From Austwickia sp. (GTDB taxonomy: Bacteria > Actinomycetota > Actinomycetes > Actinomycetales > Dermatophilaceae), in the NCBI GenBank assembly GCA_016699675.1, contig CP064985.1, forward strand, positions 4,092,001-4,156,000: a stretch of DNA of 64,000 bases, written 5' to 3'. This document shows positions 19,347 through 26,350 of this stretch, piece after piece. The position numbers and the translations under genes are program-made. The stretch's first letter is position 1; each line of letters starts with the position of its first letter. The notes beneath the pieces are model-generated. The model was not told the DNA's origin and did no database searches. It saw only the letters and a program-made list of their open reading frames with translations.

Positions 19347-19636
19347 TCGGAGCAGACCGGCTGGCCGCCGACCTCCTTGGCGAGCTGGCTGCGGTGGTGC
19401 ACCAGGAAGCAGCGGGAACAGGTGAACTCGTCCGCCTGCTTGGGGATCACCCGGACGGACAGCTCCTCGCCCGACAGGTCGGCCCCCGGCAGCTCGAACC
19501 CCTCGGCCTGCTCGGTCTCGTCGACGTCGACGCTGCTCGACGCCTTGTCACCGCGCCGCGCCTTGAGCTCCTCCAGCGAGTCCTCGCCGAGGTCGTCGTC
19601 GTCGGTCTTGCGCGGTGCGTCGTAATCGGTCGCCAT
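19334..19636 (-). CDS. DUF4193 zinc-ribbon protein
   Basis: A 100-residue acidic protein whose C-terminal half holds two CxxC pairs (CSRC and CSEC) that should bind zinc, after an Asp/Glu-rich N-terminus. It corresponds to mycobacterial Rv2699c (DUF4193), a small conserved actinobacterial protein of unknown function. An AGGGAG site lies 8 nt before the ATG. It is followed by dut, whose longest frame overlaps its stop. Confidence 0.9.
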   Translation of the reverse strand: MATDYDAPRKTDDDDLGEDSLEELKARRGDKASSSVDVDETEQAEGFELPGADLSGEELSVRVIPKQADEFTCSRCFLVHHRSQLAKEVGGQPVCSECAS

Positions 19637-19870
19637 CGAATGCTCTCCCTATCGGCCTGGTGCGGAACCATGGCGCCGCAACACGTCCCGGCGCTCCCCT
19701 GGGCGGATCTCCCCGAGTCCAACGCGCCGGCGGTCCATTCTGTGCCCGGTCCAGCGGGATTGTGCCCTATTACCGCCCGGGATTCACACTCGGGGGGTGG
19801 TGACGTCCGTCCCGTGTCGCCATGCGGACGTTTGACACACATCCCCAGCTCAGTTGGGGCGAACGACTGT
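19637..19870. other. intergenic region between DUF4193 and suhB
   Basis: No gene is supported in these 234 bp. A short hairpin, CCCCA (19843-19847) with TGGGG (19855-19859), lies just past the suhB stop and may help end that message. The right-hand part (19637 to about 19800) should hold the DUF4193-dut promoter. Confidence 0.4.
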
Positions 19871-20797
19871 TCATTCGGGAGAGGTCGCTGCGCGGGCCCG
19901 CAGATACGCGCCCTGCACCAGCTCGGTCAGCTGGGGCGCGACCGAGGACGGGGCGGCGAGTACGCCCCACGGCCGGTCCGACCCGCTCGACCAGGTGCGC
20001 ACCTGGGCGCCCGCCTCGGCCGCCACGAGCCAGCCGACGGCCACGTCCCAGGCGTGCACGCCACGCTCGGCGTACGCGTCGACGACGCCCGAGGCGACCG
20101 TGCACAGATCGAGCGCCGCGCTGCCGCCGCGCCGGATGTCGCGCACGGCCGGCAGGATCTCCAGCAGGGCGAGCGCCTGCTCGCGTCGGACGTCCGCGGC
20201 GTAGCCGAATCCTGTGGCCAGCAGGGTCATCGACACCGTGTCGACGGCGGTGCAGGCCAGGGCCCGGTCCGGCTCGCCGGACCGATCGCGCAGGTGGGCA
20301 CCGCCCCCGGCGTACGCGTGATGGATCTCACCCGTCTCGGGGTTCGCGACGGCGCCGGCCACGGGGCGCCATGCCCCCGGTCGCGTGGGGTCCCCCACGA
20401 CCGCCGCGACCGAGACGGCGTATTCCGGGCGACCGTAGAGGTAGTTGACGGTGCCGTCGATCGGGTCCACCACCCACGTCACCGGACTCGGGGTCGCGCT
20501 CGTGCCGCGGGCCCGCGCGATCCCCTCCTCCTCGCCGAGGACCGCGTCATCCGGCCGCTCCGCGGCGAGCCGCCGCCGCAAGTAGGCCTCGCTGGCCCGG
20601 TCCATCACCGTGACGACGTCGGTCGCCGTGGATTTGGTCCCCACCTGGTCGGCGAGCGCCGCCCGCCGGCCGGTCCGCACGAGTTCGCCCGCGCCGAGGG
20701 CCAGGTCGACGGCGAGGTCGCGCAACCCGGGGAGCTGGGCCCGCAGGTCGTCCGGAACGTCAGGGCGACCGGCGTCGAGATCGGGGACCGCCGTCAT
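19871..20797 (-). CDS. suhB: inositol monophosphatase family protein
   Basis: A 308-residue Mg-dependent phosphatase of the inositol-monophosphatase superfamily. Visible are the metal-binding LGEEEG, VDPIDGTVNY and WDVAVGWLVAAEAGA motifs. In actinobacteria such enzymes make myo-inositol for phosphatidylinositol or dephosphorylate histidinol phosphate or PAP; the locus matches mycobacterial suhB. The ATG at 20797 overlaps the hemH stop (ATGA), so both are coupled. Confidence 0.92.
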   Translation of the reverse strand: MTAVPDLDAGRPDVPDDLRAQLPGLRDLAVDLALGAGELVRTGRRAALADQVGTKSTATDVVTVMDRASEAYLRRRLAAERPDDAVLGEEEGIARARGTSATPSPVTWVVDPIDGTVNYLYGRPEYAVSVAAVVGDPTRPGAWRPVAGAVANPETGEIHHAYAGGGAHLRDRSGEPDRALACTAVDTVSMTLLATGFGYAADVRREQALALLEILPAVRDIRRGGSAALDLCTVASGVVDAYAERGVHAWDVAVGWLVAAEAGAQVRTWSSGSDRPWGVLAAPSSVAPQLTELVQGAYLRARAATSPE

Positions 20798-21957
20798 CGG
20801 GTGTCGTCGTCCCGACCGGCGACCGCGGGTCGCGGGCCGCGCGGATTGGGGCAACAGCCCGGCTGGCACACCGCGGGCAGCAGCTCCCCGACTTTGGGCC
20901 AGCTCGGGCGGCGCGGTTCCTCGCCGCGCGCCTCCGCGGCCCGTTCCAGGAGCAGGTCGACGAGGCCGGACACGAATTCGGCGTCCTGGCGGACCGTCGG
21001 GGTCCGCACGAACGCGACGCCGCAGCGCCGCGCCGTGGCCGCCGCCACCTCGTCGAGGTCGTAGACGACCTCCATGTGATCAGCGGTGAACCCGATCGGC
21101 GCCACGACGACGCCGCGGTAGCCCTGCTCTGCGAGTTCCTCGATGGCGTCGCTGATGTCGGGCTCCAGCCAGGGCTGCGTGGGGGGACCGGAGCGGGAGC
21201 AGTAGGCCAGGCCGTGCGCGATGCGGACGCCGAGGGTCGCCGTCGCCTCGTCGGCGATGGCCGTGGCCAGCCGCTCATGCCACCGCAGGTAGTGCCCGCC
21301 GGGCGGGGGTCCCGAGGACGCGTTCAGGTCGATCGGGATCGAGTGGGTGACGAACAGCAGGCGTACGTCGGAGGCCGGCAGCCCAGTGGTCGCCAGCAGC
21401 CGCCGAAGGCCCTCGGTGGCCAAGCGCGCATTGGTGGCCGAGAAGCCGGGATGCAGGGCATAGGGCCGGATCCGGTCGATGACCAGTTCGGCTTCGGAGC
21501 CCGTCCCGGCGCCAGAGCCGGCGTCGATACCCGCTACCGTCCGGGCCGCGGCGAGGTCCTCCCGATAGGCGCGGCACCCCGAATAGGACGGGTAGGCGCT
21601 GGTCGGCACCACGACCACGCGCCGGTACCCCAGCTCCTCGACCTTCGCCAAGGCCCGGGCCGTGAAGGGCTCGGCGAACCGGCTGCCCCAGAGCACCGGC
21701 CGCATCAGGTCGCGCCGGGTGAGCTCCTGCGACAGCGCCCGCACCAGCGATCGGGTCTCGTCGTTGATCGGGCTGCGTCCGCCGCGGTCGAGGTAGTGTC
21801 CCGCGACCTCGTGCAGGCGCTCCGCCGGGATGCCGCGGCCGCCCGTCACCCGTTCCAGGAACGGCACCACCTGATCCGGCGCCTCCGGGCCGCCGAAGCT
21901 GTGCACGAGCACGGCGTCGTACGGCGCGAGAGCATCTCGCGGAGCGCTGCTGCCCAT
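20794..21957 (-). CDS. hemH: ferrochelatase (coproporphyrin/protoporphyrin type)
   Basis: Inserts Fe2+ into a porphyrin in the final part of heme synthesis; in actinobacteria the substrate is coproporphyrin III (CpfC route). The 387-residue product shows VLVHSFGGPEAPDQV at the start, the VTHSIP motif, TADHMEVVYDLD with the catalytic His, a YSGCRAYRED cysteine and a C-terminal CQPGCCPN cluster. These cysteines match the [2Fe-2S] site known in actinobacterial ferrochelatases. The ATG at 21957 has GAGGAG upstream. The last codons overlap suhB by 4 nt, an uncommon pairing. Confidence 0.94.
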   Translation of the reverse strand: MGSSAPRDALAPYDAVLVHSFGGPEAPDQVVPFLERVTGGRGIPAERLHEVAGHYLDRGGRSPINDETRSLVRALSQELTRRDLMRPVLWGSRFAEPFTARALAKVEELGYRRVVVVPTSAYPSYSGCRAYREDLAAARTVAGIDAGSGAGTGSEAELVIDRIRPYALHPGFSATNARLATEGLRRLLATTGLPASDVRLLFVTHSIPIDLNASSGPPPGGHYLRWHERLATAIADEATATLGVRIAHGLAYCSRSGPPTQPWLEPDISDAIEELAEQGYRGVVVAPIGFTADHMEVVYDLDEVAAATARRCGVAFVRTPTVRQDAEFVSGLVDLLLERAAEARGEEPRRPSWPKVGELLPAVCQPGCCPNPRGPRPAVAGRDDDTR

Positions 21958-22033
21958 GCCTCTCCTCGTCCGATTCGCTGCCTTCCTCACGCTACCGGGC
22001 TGGGACCCCAACCCGCGCGGGCAGCGTGGCAGG

Positions 22034-22039
22034 TAGCCT
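22034..22039 (+). promoter_or_regulatory. -10 box of sepH
   Basis: TAGCCT at 22034-22039 is the best -10 candidate upstream of sepH and implies a leader of about 150 nt, long for this genome. A 36-codon frame (22075-22185) lies inside that leader. Confidence 0.4.
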
Positions 22040-22074
22040 GTGCTCTCGAGTTCTCTCGACGCTGCCCTGTCGAG

Positions 22075-22185
22075 ATGACCGTCGATCACGCGGCGCCCGA
22101 GGGGCGGACGCCCGACCGGCGCGCCCGTTACCACGACGCGACCGGGCGTGGCAAAGTCGAGGGCGCGCGATCCCACCCTTGCTGA
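22075..22185 (+). CDS. possible 36-residue upstream ORF in sepH leader
   Basis: ATG at 22075 to TGA at 22183-22185, ending 10 nt before the sepH ATG, so that its stop abuts the sepH ribosome site (GAGAGG). The peptide is basic with no recognisable motif, and third-position GC (about 83%) is a little lower than in neighbouring genes. It could tune sepH translation, or be chance. Confidence 0.2.
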   Translation: MTVDHAAPEGRTPDRRARYHDATGRGKVEGARSHPC

Positions 22186-22195
22186 GAGGCCACCC

Positions 22196-24370
22196 ATGCA
22201 GGACCTGCACCTCATCGGAGTCCATGAGGACGGCGAGCATCTCCTCCTCGGCGACGGCACCGGAAGCGAGTTCCGGCTGCGGCTGGACGACGCCCTGCGC
22301 CGTGCGGCGCGGCACGAGTCGAAGCCCGCACCGGAGAGCGGCCAGGCCTCGACCGCGCACGGCCCCCGCGAGGTCCAGGCGATGATCCGCGCCGGCGCGA
22401 GCTCGGAAGAAGCGGCGGAGCGGGCGGGCTGGTCCCTCGACAAGGTGCACCGTTTCGACGGTCCCATCCTCGCCGAACGCGGTCACATCGCCGCGCAGGC
22501 GGCGCAGACGAGACTGCGCGGACGGTACGGCGAGGCGGGCGCCACCCTCGCCGAGCGGGTGCTGGACCGGCTGCACGCGCGCGGCGTGGCGGCCCAGTCG
22601 TTGACGTGGGACGCCTGGCGCACCGAAGACGGTCAGTGGACCGTGGTCGCGCGCTTCTCCGCCGGTGGCCGGGCCCGCGAGGCGACGTGGTCCTACCTGC
22701 GCCAGAGCGGCACCGTCCATGCCCTGGACGACGAGGCGCTGTGGCTGGCCGCCGAGGACGAGCCGGAGTCCCCCATTCCGCGGCGGCACGGCCGGCCCGA
22801 GCATGGCCGAGCGGACGATGGCCGAGCGGAGCATTCCCGCGAGGACCGAGGCTCCGGTGGGGCGCACGAGGCGGCGCCTGCGGTGGCTCCGCCCCGCGCC
22901 CCCCAGCCGGCAGGCGGTGGCGACATCGCGGCGCGTCCGGAGAGGGCCCACCAGCCGACCTCCCCCAGCCCCGCTGGCCAGGCCACCTCGTCGAGCCAGG
23001 CGGCCCGCGTGAGCCAGGCCGGCCGCGCTGGCCAGTCCGCTCCGGCGGTCGCCCGACGCCGCGTCGGGTCCCCCGCGATGCCGGCCGAGCCGGAAGGGGC
23101 GCATCCGGACGCGGATCTGGACGACGCCAGCCGCGGCGACGACGACCGTCAGGGCCACGCCGCCCCGTTCGAGGTTGAAGCGCACGAAGACCGATTCGAC
23201 CTGATGGACTCGGTCCGGCAGCGTTCCAGTGCCGGGCGCCGCCGAGGCGGGGTCGTCCGCCGCGCTCATCGCGTCGAGGCGACACCGGGCGCGCCCGCGT
23301 CACCCGCCGCGCTGCCGCCCGCGGCCGGAGTGACCGGGGATGCCGCGCTGCCGCTCGCGGACCTCGGCTACGACCCGGAGACCATGGAGCCGCCCCCGGG
23401 CGCCCACAGCGACCCCCAGCCCGACGGCCCCGACGGGCGCCCGGAACCCCCGGCGGCCGTGGCGGCCCAACGGCCCAAGCCGAACCGCACCCGGCGTACC
23501 ACCAAGGTCGCTCCCCCGCGCAACCGTCCCGCGGGCAAGGCCGAGCCCGAGCCGGCGATGCCGGCCCGGACCAAGCGCCGCCGGCCGGCGGCCTTCCCCG
23601 GTGCGCTCGAGAACGATCCCGGGGCCGAGGGCGCGGCCGATGGTGGCGCGGATGAGGCGGTCGGCGAGGGCGCGGTCGCCGGTACGGCGGTCGTGGCTGC
23701 GGTCGTGGCCGAAGATGCGGTGGCCGCCACCGTCGCCCCCGACGACGCCGCCGTCAAAGCCCATGACGCCCTCGACGACGCCGACGGCCCCGACGACGCC
23801 GCGGCGACGACGCGGCCGGGCGACCTGTCTGACGATTCTGAGGCGACGGATGACGCCGCCCTGTCCGCCGACGAGCCGGTGGACGTCACCCAGCCCCAGG
23901 TCGTCACCGAGTCCGAGGACGTCACTGAGCTGGACGAGGCGGACCAGGAGGAGGACGCGCGGATCGCTGCTGGAGCGGCGGAGGGCCCCACTGCCAGTGA
24001 CGACGCCGTCAGCGAAGACGCCGCCGGCGAGGACCCCGACGAGCAGTCTCGCCCCGTGGTGGGGGGCGCCCGGCCGTCCGTGGCATCGGACACCGTCAAC
24101 GAACCCCAGCTCCCCTTGGACGACAACGCGGCGGAGGCGAAGCCGGAGCCGGCCGCTGCGGAGGACGACGACGCTGCTGAGCAGGAGTCCCGCACGACCG
24201 AGGACGAGCCCAGCGCAGCGCCGGCGGCCGACACCGCGCCCCGGGAGACCGCGGCCAAGCCCGCCATTCCCAAGCCGGGGCCCCCGCCGGGCAACCGCAA
24301 GGGCCGGCCGAAGGGCCGGGCCAGCGTGCCGAGCTGGGACGACATCATGTTCGGCAGTCGGCGCGAGTAG
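22196..24370 (+). CDS. sepH: cell-division protein SepH, with expanded disordered region
   Basis: SepH (DUF3071 family) binds FtsZ and promotes its assembly at actinobacterial septa (known in Streptomyces). Residues 1-190 form the conserved N-terminal domain (MQDLHLIGVHEDGEHL, then a helix-turn-helix-like EVQAMIRAGASSEEAAERAG). The last 15 residues, SVPSWDDIMFGSRRE, are the conserved C-terminal FtsZ-linked motif. Between them lie about 500 residues of low-complexity sequence, first Ala/Gln/Arg-rich, then very acidic (repeated DDA, DDAA). At 724 residues it is roughly twice the usual family length. The ATG at 22196 begins the conserved domain. The gene is divergent from hemH. Confidence 0.93.
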   Translation: MQDLHLIGVHEDGEHLLLGDGTGSEFRLRLDDALRRAARHESKPAPESGQASTAHGPREVQAMIRAGASSEEAAERAGWSLDKVHRFDGPILAERGHIAAQAAQTRLRGRYGEAGATLAERVLDRLHARGVAAQSLTWDAWRTEDGQWTVVARFSAGGRAREATWSYLRQSGTVHALDDEALWLAAEDEPESPIPRRHGRPEHGRADDGRAEHSREDRGSGGAHEAAPAVAPPRAPQPAGGGDIAARPERAHQPTSPSPAGQATSSSQAARVSQAGRAGQSAPAVARRRVGSPAMPAEPEGAHPDADLDDASRGDDDRQGHAAPFEVEAHEDRFDLMDSVRQRSSAGRRRGGVVRRAHRVEATPGAPASPAALPPAAGVTGDAALPLADLGYDPETMEPPPGAHSDPQPDGPDGRPEPPAAVAAQRPKPNRTRRTTKVAPPRNRPAGKAEPEPAMPARTKRRRPAAFPGALENDPGAEGAADGGADEAVGEGAVAGTAVVAAVVAEDAVAATVAPDDAAVKAHDALDDADGPDDAAATTRPGDLSDDSEATDDAALSADEPVDVTQPQVVTESEDVTELDEADQEEDARIAAGAAEGPTASDDAVSEDAAGEDPDEQSRPVVGGARPSVASDTVNEPQLPLDDNAAEAKPEPAAAEDDDAAEQESRTTEDEPSAAPAADTAPRETAAKPAIPKPGPPPGNRKGRPKGRASVPSWDDIMFGSRRE

Positions 24371-24489
24371 CGCGCGGTTCGACCCCACAGCGGGCCGACT
24401 CTCCGTCTCGCCGACCGCCAGCCGCGCAGCCGTCGAATCCCACAGCCGCGGGGCTTCGCCCGCTCGTCCTCGCCGAGCCTGCCGTGGGC

Positions 24490-25731
24490 CTAGCGGCGCC
24501 TGCGGGTACCCTCCCGCGGCGCCACGCTGAGCAGCGGCACGGTCATCTCCTCGGGCGTCACCGAGCCGTGCACACCGAGCAGCGACAGCAGCGTCCGCCC
24601 GTGCCGGCGGGGATCGACGACGGCCACCTGGCCGAGGCAGGCGATCACGATGTCGCCGATGCGGGCGGAGACCCGGTCGGTCACCGGGCCGAACCAGCCC
24701 TCGTCGAGGACCTGCTCCCGGGTCCGCACGTAGGCGTCCGGCCCCAACCGAGCGCGCCAGGCCGCAGCGACGTCGAGGACCGCGCCGGGCTCGACGTACA
24801 GCATCGGCGCCCGCGGTTCGCCGCCCAGGTGCCGCACGCCGTGGTCCAACTCGGGTTCCGCGGACAGGTCGATCCGGGACGCGAACGGGACGTCGACCAT
24901 CCCGTGATCGGCGGTGATGTGCAGCGCGACGCCGGCCGGGAGGGAGCCGGCGAGCTGGCGCAGCGCCGCGTCCGCCTCCTCCAGCGCGAGGCCCCATTCC
25001 AGCGAGGCGCACCCCCGCTCGTGTCCGGTGCGGTCGACCTCGCCCCAGTAGAGGTACACCAGCTGGCGGGGGTTCTCCCGCAGGGCCGCGAGGGCCGCCG
25101 GGACGCGCTCGTCGGGCTTGTCGGCCGCCCGGAACCGCGCGCCGCGCAGGGCCGAGCGCGTCAGTCCGGAGGCGTCGAAGTAGCCCGGCCCGATCATCGT
25201 CGCCGGCACCCCCGCGGCGACGAGCCGCTCGAAGACGGTGGCGCTGGGCTGCCAATCCTCCGGCACGGGACCGTCACGCCAGCTGAGCTCGTTGAAGACC
25301 CGGTCCTCCTCCGGCACCAGGACGTCGTAGCCGACCAGCCCGTGCGCGCCTGGCGGGAGCCCGGTGCCAAAGGTGCCCATGCTCGTCGCGGTGGTCGACG
25401 GGAAGCCCGCGTCGAGGCGGCGGGCCTCGCCCAGCAGCGACCGCAGGTACGGCGCGTGTCCGCCGCGGCGGACGAGCAGTTCGTAGCCCAGTCCATCAAC
25501 CAGCACCACCAAGGCACCCCGCGCCGGCGGCAGTTCCAGGGCGCCGACGTCGGTTGGCGCCGGGGCGGACATCCTCGAGAGGGGCGCCGGTACGCCGAGC
25601 GAGGCGGCGACGGCGGGCAGGACGCCGGCCAGGCCACCAGGACCGTACGCCGGGCGCCCCGGCCCGCCCGAGCCCGGCGTACGGTCGTGCCGTTGCTCCC
25701 GACGCTGGTCAGCGGCCTCGGTACCGGTCAC
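24490..25731 (-). CDS. alkaline-phosphatase-superfamily phosphodiesterase/nucleotide pyrophosphatase
   Basis: A 413-residue cytoplasmic metal-dependent phosphodiesterase. Motifs of the superfamily are present: VDGLGYELL (metal Asp), FPSTTATSMGTFGTG (Thr nucleophile), GEVDRTGHERG and TADHGMVDV (metal Asp/His). The GTG at 25731 keeps the conserved LAGVLPAVAASLGVP lead-in and lies 8 nt after the DUF5998 stop; an ATG at 25572 would cut this off. It is the last gene of a minus-strand run with the acetyltransferase and DUF5998. Substrate unknown. Confidence 0.88.
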   Translation of the reverse strand: MTGTEAADQRREQRHDRTPGSGGPGRPAYGPGGLAGVLPAVAASLGVPAPLSRMSAPAPTDVGALELPPARGALVVLVDGLGYELLVRRGGHAPYLRSLLGEARRLDAGFPSTTATSMGTFGTGLPPGAHGLVGYDVLVPEEDRVFNELSWRDGPVPEDWQPSATVFERLVAAGVPATMIGPGYFDASGLTRSALRGARFRAADKPDERVPAALAALRENPRQLVYLYWGEVDRTGHERGCASLEWGLALEEADAALRQLAGSLPAGVALHITADHGMVDVPFASRIDLSAEPELDHGVRHLGGEPRAPMLYVEPGAVLDVAAAWRARLGPDAYVRTREQVLDEGWFGPVTDRVSARIGDIVIACLGQVAVVDPRRHGRTLLSLLGVHGSVTPEEMTVPLLSVAPREGTRRRR

Positions 25732-25739
25732 GGCAGCGC

Positions 25740-26333
25740 TCAGCGCGCCGTCGCGGCCTGGAGGGCGTGGGCGAACACCATCGCCTCGCGCAGCTTGGCC
25801 TCGCCGTCGGCCACGGAGCTGATGCGCAGGCTGATGTCGTCGGCGGTGAGGGTCCCCTCGTAGCCGTGGTCGGCGTCGCAATTGGGGTCGCCGCAGGTGG
25901 CGGGCAGCAGGTCGACGCGGCTCACCGAGCCCCACCCGATCGTCACGGTCACCTCGTGGCCGAGCGCACCGCGGCGGTACTGCCCCGGGTCGGCCACGAC
26001 GTGCGTGAGCATGACCCCGCGCACCCCGCTCAGCGGCACCGACTCGGTCGTGGCGGTGACGGTGGCGACGGGCCCGTCCTCGTCGGCGTGGTCGTCCGCA
26101 TGGGCCACGACGAGCCGCGAGGGGGTGAGCACGAGGACCGTGACGTGCCGGCGGACCGTGTCGTGGTCGAACGTGGTCTCCTGGTGCACGAGGTGCCCGC
26201 TCACCCGGTCCCCGGCGATCGCCGTCGCCACGACGTCACAGACGAACGCCGGGTAGTAGCCGGCGTCTTCGATGCCGCGATGCAGATCGGCGGGCAGGGC
26301 CATCTCGCCGGCGGGGCGTCCTGGGTGGTTCAT
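25740..26333 (-). CDS. DUF5998 family protein
   Basis: A 197-residue soluble protein with a conserved C-terminal patch CGDPNCDADHGYEG that may bind a metal through its cysteines and histidine. It is found in many actinobacteria next to the alkaline-phosphatase-type gene, as here (8-nt gap). Function unknown. The ATG at 26333 is 17 nt past the acetyltransferase stop; CAAAAT lies 6 nt before it, so a separate leaderless transcript is possible as well as readthrough. Confidence 0.85.
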   Translation of the reverse strand: MNHPGRPAGEMALPADLHRGIEDAGYYPAFVCDVVATAIAGDRVSGHLVHQETTFDHDTVRRHVTVLVLTPSRLVVAHADDHADEDGPVATVTATTESVPLSGVRGVMLTHVVADPGQYRRGALGHEVTVTIGWGSVSRVDLLPATCGDPNCDADHGYEGTLTADDISLRISSVADGEAKLREAMVFAHALQAATAR

Positions 26334-26350
26334 GTGCCCATTTTGACGTA

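Noticed and set aside
19822..20448. Plus-strand 208-codon Arg/Pro-rich frame opposite suhB
   Set aside because: Low-complexity antisense shadow of the phosphatase gene, with no ribosome site or motif.
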